In this document: piece by piece, positions 54,468 to 63,902 of the stretch | Numbering within the stretch: position 1 is the stretch's first letter | How the letters are laid out: every line of letters starts with the position of its first letter | Position numbers and translations under genes: made by a program | Assembly: GCA_002796325.1 (NCBI GenBank) | Contig: PCXA01000018.1 | Location: forward strand, 206,707-270,706 | Direction: 5' to 3' | Source of the DNA: Deltaproteobacteria bacterium CG11_big_fil_rev_8_21_14_0_20_47_16 | GTDB taxonomy: Bacteria > UBA10199 > GCA-002796325 > 1-14-0-20-47-16 | Length of the DNA: 64,000 nucleotides | The notes under the pieces: model-generated | Databases searched by the model: none | Seen by the model: only the letters and a program-made list of their open reading frames with translations | Told to the model about the DNA's origin: nothing

Positions 54468-55619
54468 TTAGCGGGTGGGAATGCGAATTTCAACCCCATC
54501 TGGAATTGGAATACGGCCCGAAATGACGGCATCTTGTAGGCTCGGATTCAGATTCTCAATTACAGCAACGCTGGTGCGCTGTTTGCGCGCCAAATCCTTA
54601 ATGGGAATGGGCTTGTTGATACTAATGGTCTTGTAGGACAGTTGAGGCAAGTGTTTCATCTGTGGAAAATAGATATTGCGCTTGTCGTAGACATCACAGG
54701 CTGCCAAAAATTCAGGATAGTAGTTTCGCGATGCAAACCCATAGGACCCTTGCCGGTGATTGCGAATGATTTTGCTGATATCGCGCGTTCCCAATGCCGC
54801 GACTGCACGATTCAGATGTCCCAGCCCCGCATTGTATGCGTTGATCGTTAACGGCCATGTTCCCAGAATATCGTAATCATGTTTGAGCATGCGGGTCGCG
54901 GCATAGGTTGCAAGAAGGGGGTCGTTACGTTCATCAATGGACTTGGTAATCCGCAGGCCATAGCGGCGTCCGGTTCCCGGCATGAATTGCCACACTCCAC
55001 TGGCGCCCGCATGTGAAATGGCCTTCATGTTAAACATGGATTCCACCATGACCAAGCGCGTGAGTTCAATGGGAAGTCGTGCATTTTTAAAAATAGCTTC
55101 GAATTTGGGCATGTACAGTTCCGCATACGTGAGACCAATCTCAAATCGGGTCTTTTGACCAGTTTGCGCCCGCAGACGCTTTTTATCAGCGGCCTCCTCA
55201 AAAACGTTGCTGTTAGTGTGTTTGCGCCAGATGGCCTTGATGCGTTTTGCTTCAGGGGATAGGGCGGCATCGGGTGGGTTGTTGGCCAATGTTAATAATA
55301 TTTTTCGGACGCGTTCTTTGGCGTCATTTACGCGATCTTGCCGTGCCTTCTTCACTGAGTCTGCACAGAAATCCAGGCATGGTAGGTCCTGCAAATTTAC
55401 CGTGCCATAAATGACGCCCATGTATTCGGTATCATGCAGAACAGCGGTATTGTTGTCATACTTGGAATAGACGTCGATCCAAAACTGAACGTCGGGTTGC
55501 AATGTCTTTGGGGTTTGCGTCCAACTGGGTGCTGACGGTCCTTTAGATGCTGCAGCAACAGTATCAATACAGGAAAAAATGGCAAAAAATGAAAAAATGA
55601 TGGCTGATAAACGACGCAT
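54468..55619 (-). CDS. Lytic transglycosylase (SLT domain, LysM-like C-terminus)
   Basis: VMVESMFNMKAISHAGASGVWQFMPGTGRRYGL, INAYNAGLGHLNRAV. Confidence 0.92.
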   Translation of the reverse strand: MRRLSAIIFSFFAIFSCIDTVAAASKGPSAPSWTQTPKTLQPDVQFWIDVYSKYDNNTAVLHDTEYMGVIYGTVNLQDLPCLDFCADSVKKARQDRVNDAKERVRKILLTLANNPPDAALSPEAKRIKAIWRKHTNSNVFEEAADKKRLRAQTGQKTRFEIGLTYAELYMPKFEAIFKNARLPIELTRLVMVESMFNMKAISHAGASGVWQFMPGTGRRYGLRITKSIDERNDPLLATYAATRMLKHDYDILGTWPLTINAYNAGLGHLNRAVAALGTRDISKIIRNHRQGSYGFASRNYYPEFLAACDVYDKRNIYFPQMKHLPQLSYKTISINKPIPIKDLARKQRTSVAVIENLNPSLQDAVISGRIPIPDGVEIRIPTR

Positions 55620-55696
55620 ATCCGCTCACCGTAGCATAGATTGAAAATGCATGAAAGGCTGTTGCGTCCCGATTCTGAAAAATATATGAAAGAGGC

Positions 55697-56752
55697 ATGG
55701 CACATATCGCAGTAGGACAATGTTTTATCGTGGGGTTCGATGGCACAACGCCGCCACCCGATCTGATTCAACTCATTCGTGAAGAGGAAGTGGGTGCGAT
55801 CATTTTATTTCGTCGCAATATCGAGTCTGTTGATCAACTGCGTCGGTTAACATCACAACTTCAAGAAATTGCAGGTGGTAATTTGCTAATTGGGATCGAC
55901 CACGAAGGGGGGCGGGTTTTTCGCATGCCACCGCCGTTTACGCAAATCCCCAGCATGCGTGCTGTGGCAGCCTATGCCCAAAAATTTCCTGAAGAGCGCA
56001 TTGCGTACAAGTTAGGTCAGCTCATGGGCCGCGAGCTTTCTGCTGCGGGCATTCACATCAACTTTGCGCCAGTGCTGGATTTGGATACCAATGCGAATAA
56101 TCCTATTATTGGCGATCGTGCGTTTAGCGCGGATCCACTGCGTGTGGCCAACTTGGGCTGTGATTTGCTAGAAGGACATATGAATGTGGGGGTTGTGCCT
56201 TGTGGTAAACATTTTCCAGGGCACGGCGATACCTATGAAGATTCACATCATGCGTTGCCACACGTGCCACACACACCCGAACGCATGGACATTATGGAGT
56301 TGGTGCCATTCCGTGCGGCCATTCATCATGGAGTGCCCATGCTCATGACCGCGCATGTCGTCTATGAGGGATGGGATACGGAACGTCCTGCCACTTTATC
56401 ACCGCGCATTATTGAATCAGTGCTGCGTGATCAGTGTGAATTTGATGGTGTGGTCATTACAGACGATCTGCACATGCAGGGCATTGCCAAATTTTGGGAT
56501 GTGGGAACCGCATCGCGCATGGCACTCACTGCGGGATGCGATTTGTTGGCGGTTTGCCGATACCCCGAAACGGCGCGTCAGGGAATTGAAACCGTGAAAA
56601 ATGCGGTGGCTGATGGTCAGATTTTGGTGGAGCGTTTAGAAAAAAGTATTGCCCGCATTCAGTCACTCAAAAATATTCTCATATCTCCTGCGCCTGATGC
56701 CACATGCATCGGCTGCGCCTCCCACAAAGAACTGATTCGCAAAATTCTTTAA
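55697..56752 (+). CDS. nagZ: Beta-N-acetylhexosaminidase
   Basis: LIGIDHEGGRVFR, FAPVLDLDTNANNPIIGDRAF, CGKHFPGHGDTYEDSHHALP, VVITDDLHMQGI. Confidence 0.95.
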   Translation: MAHIAVGQCFIVGFDGTTPPPDLIQLIREEEVGAIILFRRNIESVDQLRRLTSQLQEIAGGNLLIGIDHEGGRVFRMPPPFTQIPSMRAVAAYAQKFPEERIAYKLGQLMGRELSAAGIHINFAPVLDLDTNANNPIIGDRAFSADPLRVANLGCDLLEGHMNVGVVPCGKHFPGHGDTYEDSHHALPHVPHTPERMDIMELVPFRAAIHHGVPMLMTAHVVYEGWDTERPATLSPRIIESVLRDQCEFDGVVITDDLHMQGIAKFWDVGTASRMALTAGCDLLAVCRYPETARQGIETVKNAVADGQILVERLEKSIARIQSLKNILISPAPDATCIGCASHKELIRKIL

Positions 56753-56811
56753 TACGTACACCAGCGTTCGGTGACCAAACCCCAGCAGGCGTATGGCGCA
56801 GTTACGCTGGC

Positions 56812-57033
56812 GCTTGCCATTTCCTCCTCCGACCCTACGTTGTACTGAGTGGCGCAATCGCTCCGTCATGACTCGACAAAAATGCCTTGGCCACAAAACG
56901 AGCTTGAATGTCCTCCTGCCTGTCGGCCTTCAATCTCGGTGGCCAATGGCATTTTTGCCATCGTCATACGACTACGCTCATAAACGCGCCTTAATACTCA
57001 GTACAACGTAGGTCTCCGAATGAAATGGCAAGC
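56812..57033. repeat. Large imperfect palindrome (E4); its right half is the 105-bp dispersed repeat
   Basis: GCTTGCCATTTC/GAAATGGCAAGC (12 bp), CCTACGTTGTACTGAGT/ACTCAGTACAACGTAGG (17 bp), CAAAAATGCC-TTGGCCAC/GTGGCCAATGGCATTTTTG. Confidence 0.9.
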
Positions 57034-57052
57034 TTATTTGAGTGAAACGAGT

Positions 57053-57111
57053 ACACCCAAATTTAGCGACGTCGTGCCCGACGAGCGAGACGGCGAGGTA
57101 AATTTGGGTGT
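57053..57111. repeat. Compact inverted-repeat element (E5), shares a module with E1
   Basis: 13-bp IR ACACCCAAATTTA/TAAATTTGGGTGT; 57066-57111 matches the reverse complement of 21034-21079 at 44/46. Confidence 0.88.
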
Positions 57112-57134
57112 GGTGGTTAGGTAAATTTACTGAT

Positions 57135-57163
57135 TTGGCGCGGGTTTAGGGTTGGTATATAAT
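57135..57163 (+). promoter_or_regulatory. Candidate sigma-70 promoter for the 57.3-61.4 kb cluster
   Basis: TTGGCG - 17 nt - TATAAT. Confidence 0.5.
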
Positions 57164-57290
57164 TTGCTTATACATAGAGGGACTGGGGAATTCCGACTTG
57201 AGGGGTTCCTTGTAAGTTGTTGAAATATAAAGAAAACACCCATTTCAAGGTGGGGTGGGATGTCAATAAAACGACGGAAACTGGGGTATT

Positions 57291-58388
57291 ATGTCCGCAT
57301 TTGGGCCCAATGATTGGAAGTTAACAAAGCAAGTACCTGGTGCTGCGGGTACGGGCATTTTGCGTCCTGCAAGCGATGATCAAAAGCGTGGCGATAAAGG
57401 CCTGCCCAAGGATCAGAGACCGCCCGCTAAACCAGAGCCTTCGCACAATGCCAAAGCAGGGCCAGCAGTACATGCACAGCCAAAAACTGGTGCAGCTGGG
57501 ACACGAGCAACAGCCGATTCCAAGGTAATTCCAAAAGCAGAAACACACGGCGAAACGCCAGTGGCACACGGAGAAGGACGCTCAACCACTGGAACAGCGC
57601 AACAACATCAGACAGATCCTCATAAGCATTTTTTGCATTCTCAAGGTCAAAATAAACAATTGGCCCAACTGTTGCGTGGGGGGCAACCTGCACAAGCTAC
57701 AAAGCCGCCACCCCAAGGGTCCTTTACGGCAATGATGCACCCTGATGCAAAAGGGACAGCCTCGGCATTATTGACGAAGCCATTTGCGAAGGCGCCAGTG
57801 CCTTCTAAACAACCAGGTAAACCCACTGTAACGCTGCAACCCAGTGTTCCGACAACACCAGGTGAAGAGGCGCAAAGTGGTGTGCAAGAACAGATGGTGG
57901 CGCAAAAAACGCCACCCCCATTTGTTGAGAAGCCCACGACAAAACGTGGTGAACGTCGGGAAGAAGTGAAATCAAATCGTGATACATCCGATACCTTGGG
58001 GCGCGTCCTGGCAGGTGCAGCGGACAAGCGTGTTGGTGGTGTGGGGTCGCAGGTATTTGGTGAAGGTGGCTTTGGTGGATTTAGTGATGGTGCCCAGGAA
58101 GAATATGGCGATCTGTCACAGTTGTCGGGTGCAGGTCCAATGCCGCACTTGCCCGTTGTCCTGGATAAGAGTTTGCAGGATCCCCGTTTTGCAGAGGCCA
58201 CAAAGGGGATGTATCATGCATTGGGATTGTCTTATACGGTGAGTGGTAAACAAGAAATTTATGCGCAAGTTGCTGTGGATGTGAAGATGGCCAACGAAAC
58301 ATATGTCGGAATATCTGAACGCGCACCGGATGTGCCCGTTGGTGCAGCGTATATTACGGCGAATGGTCGCGGAAAGGTGATTGCATAA
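57291..58388 (+). CDS. Hypothetical protein, long Pro/Gln/Ala-rich probably disordered N-terminus
   Basis: Low-complexity N-terminal two thirds, conserved-looking C-terminal ~90 aa; stop overlaps next start (TAATG). Confidence 0.7.
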   Translation: MSAFGPNDWKLTKQVPGAAGTGILRPASDDQKRGDKGLPKDQRPPAKPEPSHNAKAGPAVHAQPKTGAAGTRATADSKVIPKAETHGETPVAHGEGRSTTGTAQQHQTDPHKHFLHSQGQNKQLAQLLRGGQPAQATKPPPQGSFTAMMHPDAKGTASALLTKPFAKAPVPSKQPGKPTVTLQPSVPTTPGEEAQSGVQEQMVAQKTPPPFVEKPTTKRGERREEVKSNRDTSDTLGRVLAGAADKRVGGVGSQVFGEGGFGGFSDGAQEEYGDLSQLSGAGPMPHLPVVLDKSLQDPRFAEATKGMYHALGLSYTVSGKQEIYAQVAVDVKMANETYVGISERAPDVPVGAAYITANGRGKVIA

Positions 58389-59863
58389 TGAGTTTCATTT
58401 CACCATGGGGGATGTCAGTGTGGCAGTCACCATTTGTGAACGTGACATCCGAGACCTATTCATCAGCGGAAACGGTGGGTAGTTGGACCTGTGCATGGAA
58501 TAGTCCCATTGGTGGATTTTCAAGTGGCTATGGGCATGGTGGTCATTCGCTGTGCCGTCCTGGTGAATATCAGCCCGGTTGGGCCAATCGATTTTTTAAT
58601 AATGATGCGCCAACGCCCCAACAGTCCCGTGAGTATGATCGTGATCCGGGTACGCGTGCCCAACGGTATGTGAATGCGGCCTATTCTCAAAAATGGAATC
58701 AACAATTACAGAAGTGGGAGAAGGCCACCGCCTATGATGCGTATTCCAGCAATCAACATGCGGCGCGCAGTGAAGATGCACGGCGTGATGGCACTGAAGG
58801 TTATGATGAAGAGATGATGTGGCTGGCGGACTCCTCAAAAGAATGGATGAACAATGATCAAAAGCGCATGGATTTTTTCCACGCAGTGCAAGAAATGGGC
58901 GGCACACCTTACGGAAATGGTGTGAAGGCAGCGCTGGCCAATTTAATTGCGCCGGGATCGACATCTGTGACTGATGATGTGGGCGGTGAGCTCGCAAAGC
59001 ATTTGAGGGCTTCTGAAAAACCAGCGGGCGAGAAGACAGCGGATGCTTATATGAATGCGTACATTGCCAAGTTGGGTGGCGAAGCGAAGGTGTGGGAATG
59101 GCTGCGCCCCATGCTCGATGCCGTGTGGCAACAGGCACAAGCCCGTGGCGGATATTCACAGCCACAATCCACCAGTGATTACAAAAATGATCTGCGCAAA
59201 AAAGGACTTAGCGCGGATGAAGCGGCGATCGTTGCAGACACAGCACTTGCTGGAAAGAAAGACTATAACGCGCGCAAAATTGTGGCGGACTTTACTGATT
59301 TAACCCACTTGCCCAATATGATTGGCGACGATGAAAAGAAACGCAAGCGCCACGAACAGATTTGTGTTGCCGGTCTCAAGGCGCTTGGTGTGTCAGATGA
59401 TGGTCAGATCAATAAATATTACGCCCAGATCCAGGAGAAAATTCAGAAAGCAGCCAATAGCCAGAAACCAGTCTACGATTTTGCCGCGTTCATGAAAGAA
59501 GCGAAGCGCATGGTGGATGCAGGTGAAGCGCCAAGTGATTCGCAGTCGGCTGCGGCTTCGCCTGCACAAGCGCCTCAGGCCGGGGCTGGGCACCGTGGTG
59601 GTCGAGGGCACCGTCGTACAACGCCCACAGCGTCTGAGATGCAAAAGCTCCGGGCACTTGCTGCGAAGCAAAATGCACATCAACCCCTAACACCAGATGA
59701 GCAGCAATTTGTGGCCAATATGCAAAGGCGGTTCCCAGCACTATTTGAGCCGGCACCTGCTGCACCCAGTGCAACACCGGGTGCGCCAGCAAGTGGTGGT
59801 GGAACAGTCAGTAATTTATTGAATGGTGCCCGAAATTATTTGGGCAATTTGTTTGGACTTTAA
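58388..59863 (+). CDS. Hypothetical protein, Ala/Pro-rich C-terminal tail
   Basis: TAATG coupling with the previous gene; no family recognised. Confidence 0.7.
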   Translation: MSFISPWGMSVWQSPFVNVTSETYSSAETVGSWTCAWNSPIGGFSSGYGHGGHSLCRPGEYQPGWANRFFNNDAPTPQQSREYDRDPGTRAQRYVNAAYSQKWNQQLQKWEKATAYDAYSSNQHAARSEDARRDGTEGYDEEMMWLADSSKEWMNNDQKRMDFFHAVQEMGGTPYGNGVKAALANLIAPGSTSVTDDVGGELAKHLRASEKPAGEKTADAYMNAYIAKLGGEAKVWEWLRPMLDAVWQQAQARGGYSQPQSTSDYKNDLRKKGLSADEAAIVADTALAGKKDYNARKIVADFTDLTHLPNMIGDDEKKRKRHEQICVAGLKALGVSDDGQINKYYAQIQEKIQKAANSQKPVYDFAAFMKEAKRMVDAGEAPSDSQSAAASPAQAPQAGAGHRGGRGHRRTTPTASEMQKLRALAAKQNAHQPLTPDEQQFVANMQRRFPALFEPAPAAPSATPGAPASGGGTVSNLLNGARNYLGNLFGL

Positions 59864-59875
59864 AAGGAGTCGGTT

Positions 59876-61390
59876 ATGGCATTCGGAATTAATCCATTAG
59901 TAGGTGGCCTGAGTTTCGGTGGTGGTATGGATGTATGGGACACCATGAACCTGGGTGCCCAAGCCACAGGGACACCGGGTTATGGATTTTCATTGATGCC
60001 ATCGGGTGGCATGGCATTTCCCACATATGGATTTGGGGCTCCGCGTACCAGTTATTGGGGAAGTTCAGACTTTCGAGGTGTGGCGGACATTGCGATCGGA
60101 TCCAATGATCTGCAACGCGGTACCTATGGCTTGGGTGGATTCGGTGGATATGGTGGGTTTGGATCACCAATGATGGGTGCTTTTAACATGGCCTATCCGT
60201 TTAGTAATTTGGGCCCGATGATGGCGCAACTGGCAGAGAACTTGGCGCCGGCTTCATTCCCTACGTATGCTGCGGGTCCCGCCAATGCTGTAACGCCGTC
60301 TGCACCACCGCCTCTTGCGTCAGAGCCAGCTACCCAAAATCCAGCACCTGATGTTGAAAAGGATGCATCTGCTTCCCCAGCTTCAACAACTGGTACCAGT
60401 GCTGCGTCGGGTACTCCGGCTGCGGGACATCGTGTGGATGAAGCCAAAGTGCGCCGTGACTTTAATGTGCCCGGCGTAAACGTCTTGGGTGTAACCGATG
60501 ATGGTCGTGTACGCATTAAGCCGGATGCCAGTTATGATCCGGCGGCATCCAGACGTGAATTGGCGTCGAGTTTACGCAAACTGAAACGTGATGGCGTGAA
60601 GGATGTCATTGTAGGGGATACGGGTACGACAGCGATTCCTGTGCAGGCGCGTACGGGGAGCAGGAGTGTTCCTGTAATGGAGACAAAACCCGATGGAACA
60701 AAGGTGCCAAAAATGGATGCGGCGGGTCGTCCGGTCACAAGACGTGTGCCAAGTTATGGGCCCAACACACGGGCTGTATCAGATGCACTGAATGCGGCAA
60801 AGCCATCTGCGGCACCGGCATCATCGCCATCAAGTGGGACAAGCGTGCCACCACGTGCTGCAGCAGGAGCAGGCAGTGGTACAGCGGGAGGACCTCCACC
60901 AGCTGCTCCAGTTGTACCGCCCCCAGTGCCAGCGCCGACACCACCAGCAGGTAGCCGTGCAGCAGGCGCTGCACCAGCACCGTCGAGAGCTGCATCGAGA
61001 GGCGCTGTTCCAGCACCGTTTGTGCGTAACGCCGCTGCAGCAGCAGCAGATCGTAGTCGTGCAGATGAAGTTATGTACCAGGCGTGGATGTCGCGTGCAG
61101 TCGCGCGTGCCAATTTAAAGGGAAGTGGTGATGCCCATATTGAGCGGCGCGGTAATCGCAATATTTTATCAATTCGAGTTAAAGATTTTGCGTCAGGTTT
61201 TGCTCTTGTGCGTGCCTTGAGTGAAAGGCCCCCCGCCAATAAGCCGGTCGCTATTGAACTGGTTGCACAAAATCCAGATGCCAACTCAGCAGCGCAAAAC
61301 ATTGCAGGTATTGTGAATGAACGTATTGCAAAAGGGAACACCCCATGGAATGCCGGTAGCACGATTCTGGTAGTTAAAAGGGATAGCTAA
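59876..61390 (+). CDS. Hypothetical protein, Gly-rich N-terminus and Pro/Ala-rich linker
   Basis: aaaggag RBS just upstream; GGFGGYGGFGSPMMG, APAPSRAASRGAVPAPF. Confidence 0.7.
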   Translation: MAFGINPLVGGLSFGGGMDVWDTMNLGAQATGTPGYGFSLMPSGGMAFPTYGFGAPRTSYWGSSDFRGVADIAIGSNDLQRGTYGLGGFGGYGGFGSPMMGAFNMAYPFSNLGPMMAQLAENLAPASFPTYAAGPANAVTPSAPPPLASEPATQNPAPDVEKDASASPASTTGTSAASGTPAAGHRVDEAKVRRDFNVPGVNVLGVTDDGRVRIKPDASYDPAASRRELASSLRKLKRDGVKDVIVGDTGTTAIPVQARTGSRSVPVMETKPDGTKVPKMDAAGRPVTRRVPSYGPNTRAVSDALNAAKPSAAPASSPSSGTSVPPRAAAGAGSGTAGGPPPAAPVVPPPVPAPTPPAGSRAAGAAPAPSRAASRGAVPAPFVRNAAAAAADRSRADEVMYQAWMSRAVARANLKGSGDAHIERRGNRNILSIRVKDFASGFALVRALSERPPANKPVAIELVAQNPDANSAAQNIAGIVNERIAKGNTPWNAGSTILVVKRDS

Positions 61391-61431
61391 TTCCGGTTGC
61401 CAAGGGCTGGCAAACGCCCTATGACGGCCGC

Positions 61432-62565
61432 ATGGAAATCACACTCATTGTCATCTCTTTCGTTTTGCTCGGTGGTGCAGTAGCAATTTGGCTGCGTTCC
61501 CGGAAACCCCAAGTCGATTCCAACCTTCAATTGATGCAACAGGTCCAACAACTGCAAGGTGAGTTGGGTCGTGCCTTGGAAGCCAACGCGCAGACCGTGA
61601 ATCAGCAAATGGCGGCATTGCAGGGGCAGATTGCACAAAGCCTGCAACATCAATCCACAATCCTACAATCCACCAACCAGGGTCTGTCGACACGCATGGA
61701 CACGACCACACAGTCGCTCAATCACCGATTGGATGCGGCAGCACGGGTTATTGGTGAGGTTAAAAATGAATTGGGGAAAGTTTCTACGAGCATGAAAGCT
61801 GTTTCAGAAATTCAGGATATATTAAAGGCCCCCAAATTGCGGGGTGGTTTTGGCGAAATCTTTCTAGGAGACTTATTGGAACAGATTTTGCCGCGTCGCT
61901 ATTTGCTCCAGCATCGCTTTCGCAACGGGACTGCTGTAGATGCAGCGGTTATGTTGGGGGATAAATTGATTCCCATTGATTCCAAGTTTCCTTTGGAAAA
62001 TTTTACCAAAGCCAGTGCTGCTGAAGGGGATGATGCACGGAAGCTTGCGCGACGCCAGTTTGCAACAGATGTGCGCAAACATATTGATGCAGTTGAAAAA
62101 TATATTTTGCCTGACGAAAATACATTTGAGTTTGCGCTGATGTATATTCCTGCCGAAAGTATTTATTACGAAGTGGCTGTTAAGAATGACTGGGGAACCG
62201 AAGATCGGCCAATCCTGGAATATGCGTTGCGTAAGAAAGTCATTCCAGTGTCCCCGAACACGCTCTATGTCTATTTATACACAATCAGTCTGGGGCTGCG
62301 TGGCATGGCTGTTGAAAAAAATGCGCAGCTTGTGATTGATCGCATGATTCGTCTGCAAAAAGAGATTACCCGATTCCAAGACGAATTTGGCAGGGTGGGC
62401 ACCCATTTGACCAATGCAGCCACGGCTTATGCCAAGACGGATAAACGGTTGGGGGTTATTACCGAGCGTATGCGTGTGTTTTCACCCGAAGAATCGGTTA
62501 GCGAGTCTGATACAGCTGATGCGATTGAATATACTGCGCCACCGGTTCTGGGACCAGGGCAGTAA
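61432..62565 (+). CDS. rmuC: RmuC family DNA recombination protein
   Basis: N-terminal TM plus coiled coil, GGFGEIFLGDLLEQILP, PIDSKFPLENF, YVYLYTISLGLRG. Confidence 0.93.
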   Translation: MEITLIVISFVLLGGAVAIWLRSRKPQVDSNLQLMQQVQQLQGELGRALEANAQTVNQQMAALQGQIAQSLQHQSTILQSTNQGLSTRMDTTTQSLNHRLDAAARVIGEVKNELGKVSTSMKAVSEIQDILKAPKLRGGFGEIFLGDLLEQILPRRYLLQHRFRNGTAVDAAVMLGDKLIPIDSKFPLENFTKASAAEGDDARKLARRQFATDVRKHIDAVEKYILPDENTFEFALMYIPAESIYYEVAVKNDWGTEDRPILEYALRKKVIPVSPNTLYVYLYTISLGLRGMAVEKNAQLVIDRMIRLQKEITRFQDEFGRVGTHLTNAATAYAKTDKRLGVITERMRVFSPEESVSESDTADAIEYTAPPVLGPGQ

Positions 62566-63028
62566 TAGAGGTTCCGTCTTGCACTGCCTTTCGAATGTTG
62601 GTTGCACTGACATTGGGAATGGGAGAGCGGGGACCGCGGGGCACCAATAGCAGTGGTGCGAGTGTTGGAATCTCAGCGCCATCCTTCCAGTGTGAAAGAA
62701 CCTCATCCGAAATATCTGATCCTACAATGAGCGACCAATCATGGGAAAACTTTTGTTTTAAAGCGCGCAATGTTTGCACGGTATAGCTGGGGGTTGATAG
62801 TTGTGATTCAAAGTCGGACACTATGACGTGTTCGATTCCTTGAAATGCCAGTTGGCACATGGCAATACGATCTAAAAAAGGGGCGATGGTTTTTCCATAA
62901 GGGTGATCAAGACAAGGAATTACCCACACTTCATCAACCCAATCATTGCGCAAGACGTGTTGGGCGATGCCGATGTGACCATTGTGAGGCGGGTTGAAAG
63001 AGCCACCCAATATTCCGATGCGTGCCAT
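62498..63028 (-). CDS. nadD: Nicotinate-nucleotide adenylyltransferase
   Basis: IGILGGSFNPPHNGHIGIA, PSYTVQTLRALK, VSATNIRKAVQDG. Confidence 0.94.
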   Translation of the reverse strand: MARIGILGGSFNPPHNGHIGIAQHVLRNDWVDEVWVIPCLDHPYGKTIAPFLDRIAMCQLAFQGIEHVIVSDFESQLSTPSYTVQTLRALKQKFSHDWSLIVGSDISDEVLSHWKDGAEIPTLAPLLLVPRGPRSPIPNVSATNIRKAVQDGTSITALVPEPVAQYIQSHQLYQTR

Positions 63029-63078
63029 TGAGAATTGCTTTGACGGATTTTAAGAAATGCGTCAATTGAAAGATACAG

Positions 63079-63873
63079 ATGAAATTAAATCGCGCCATTA
63101 TCGTTTATAAGGAAGCCCGCCCCGGTGTTACCGGTGTGGCCAATCATTTGGCCACATTAGATGAGCTGTATTCATTGCTCAAAGAACTGGGTGTGGATTT
63201 TGAAAGTTGCAAAGTGGGGCAGTTGTGCAGCTCAGAAGGCACTGACCTGGTGATTACGGTCGGTGGCGATGGTACCGTGCTCACCACATCGCATTATGTG
63301 ACTGATAAACCCATTTTGGGAATCAAATCATTTGGTCAAACCAGTGTGGGTTACTTTTGTGGTGCCACCCAAAAGACGATGCGCAAATATATTCAGGATC
63401 TGGTGGCAGGAAAACGCAAGCCCACTCATTTGCACCGCCTACAAGTTTTGATTGATGGTAAGCCACTGCGTGAATTGGTGTTAAATGAAATTTTGTTTGC
63501 CCACGCATTGCCGGCATCAATGACCCGATACGAATTGACTGTTGGACGGCGCAAAGAGGAACACCGTAGTTCAGGTGTGTGGATTAGCACCGCAGCAGGA
63601 TCGACAGCCGCCATTTATGCAGCAGGTGGTACACCGCTGCCCATTACCTCCAAGCAAATGGAATATCTGGTGCGGGAACCGTACTATCATGGAAAGTATT
63701 ACCGCCTGGTGCAGGGAATTTTATCTGAGACAGCGCGTATCCAAATTCGTTCACATGTGGCCGAAGGGATTATTTCTATCGATGGGTCACACATCCAATA
63801 TCCTGCCCCCGAAGGTGCCGAGATTACCGTGGCAGCTGCCAAGCATCCATTGAAGCTTTATTGGCGGAAATAG
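63079..63873 (+). CDS. nadK: NAD kinase
   Basis: VITVGGDGTVLTTSHYV, GVWISTAAGSTAAIYAAGG. Confidence 0.92.
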   Translation: MKLNRAIIVYKEARPGVTGVANHLATLDELYSLLKELGVDFESCKVGQLCSSEGTDLVITVGGDGTVLTTSHYVTDKPILGIKSFGQTSVGYFCGATQKTMRKYIQDLVAGKRKPTHLHRLQVLIDGKPLRELVLNEILFAHALPASMTRYELTVGRRKEEHRSSGVWISTAAGSTAAIYAAGGTPLPITSKQMEYLVREPYYHGKYYRLVQGILSETARIQIRSHVAEGIISIDGSHIQYPAPEGAEITVAAAKHPLKLYWRK

Positions 63874-63902
63874 AATTTAGCCCGTATCGTCATTTTCCAC
63901 CC

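Noticed and set aside
56793-57011. 72-aa ORF MAQLRWRLPFPPPTL...
   Set aside because: Falls inside palindrome E4; the equivalent 21-kb copy reads in a different frame without conservation of an ORF.
57153-57168. Sigma-54 promoter TGGTATATAATTTGCT
   Set aside because: GG-N10-GC spacing fits, but it overlaps a better sigma-70 match (TTGGCG-17-TATAAT) and lacks the conserved CACG block.
60754-61362. 202-aa minus-strand ORF antisense to the third cluster gene
   Set aside because: Antisense of an Ala/Pro-rich linker produces long open frames by composition alone.
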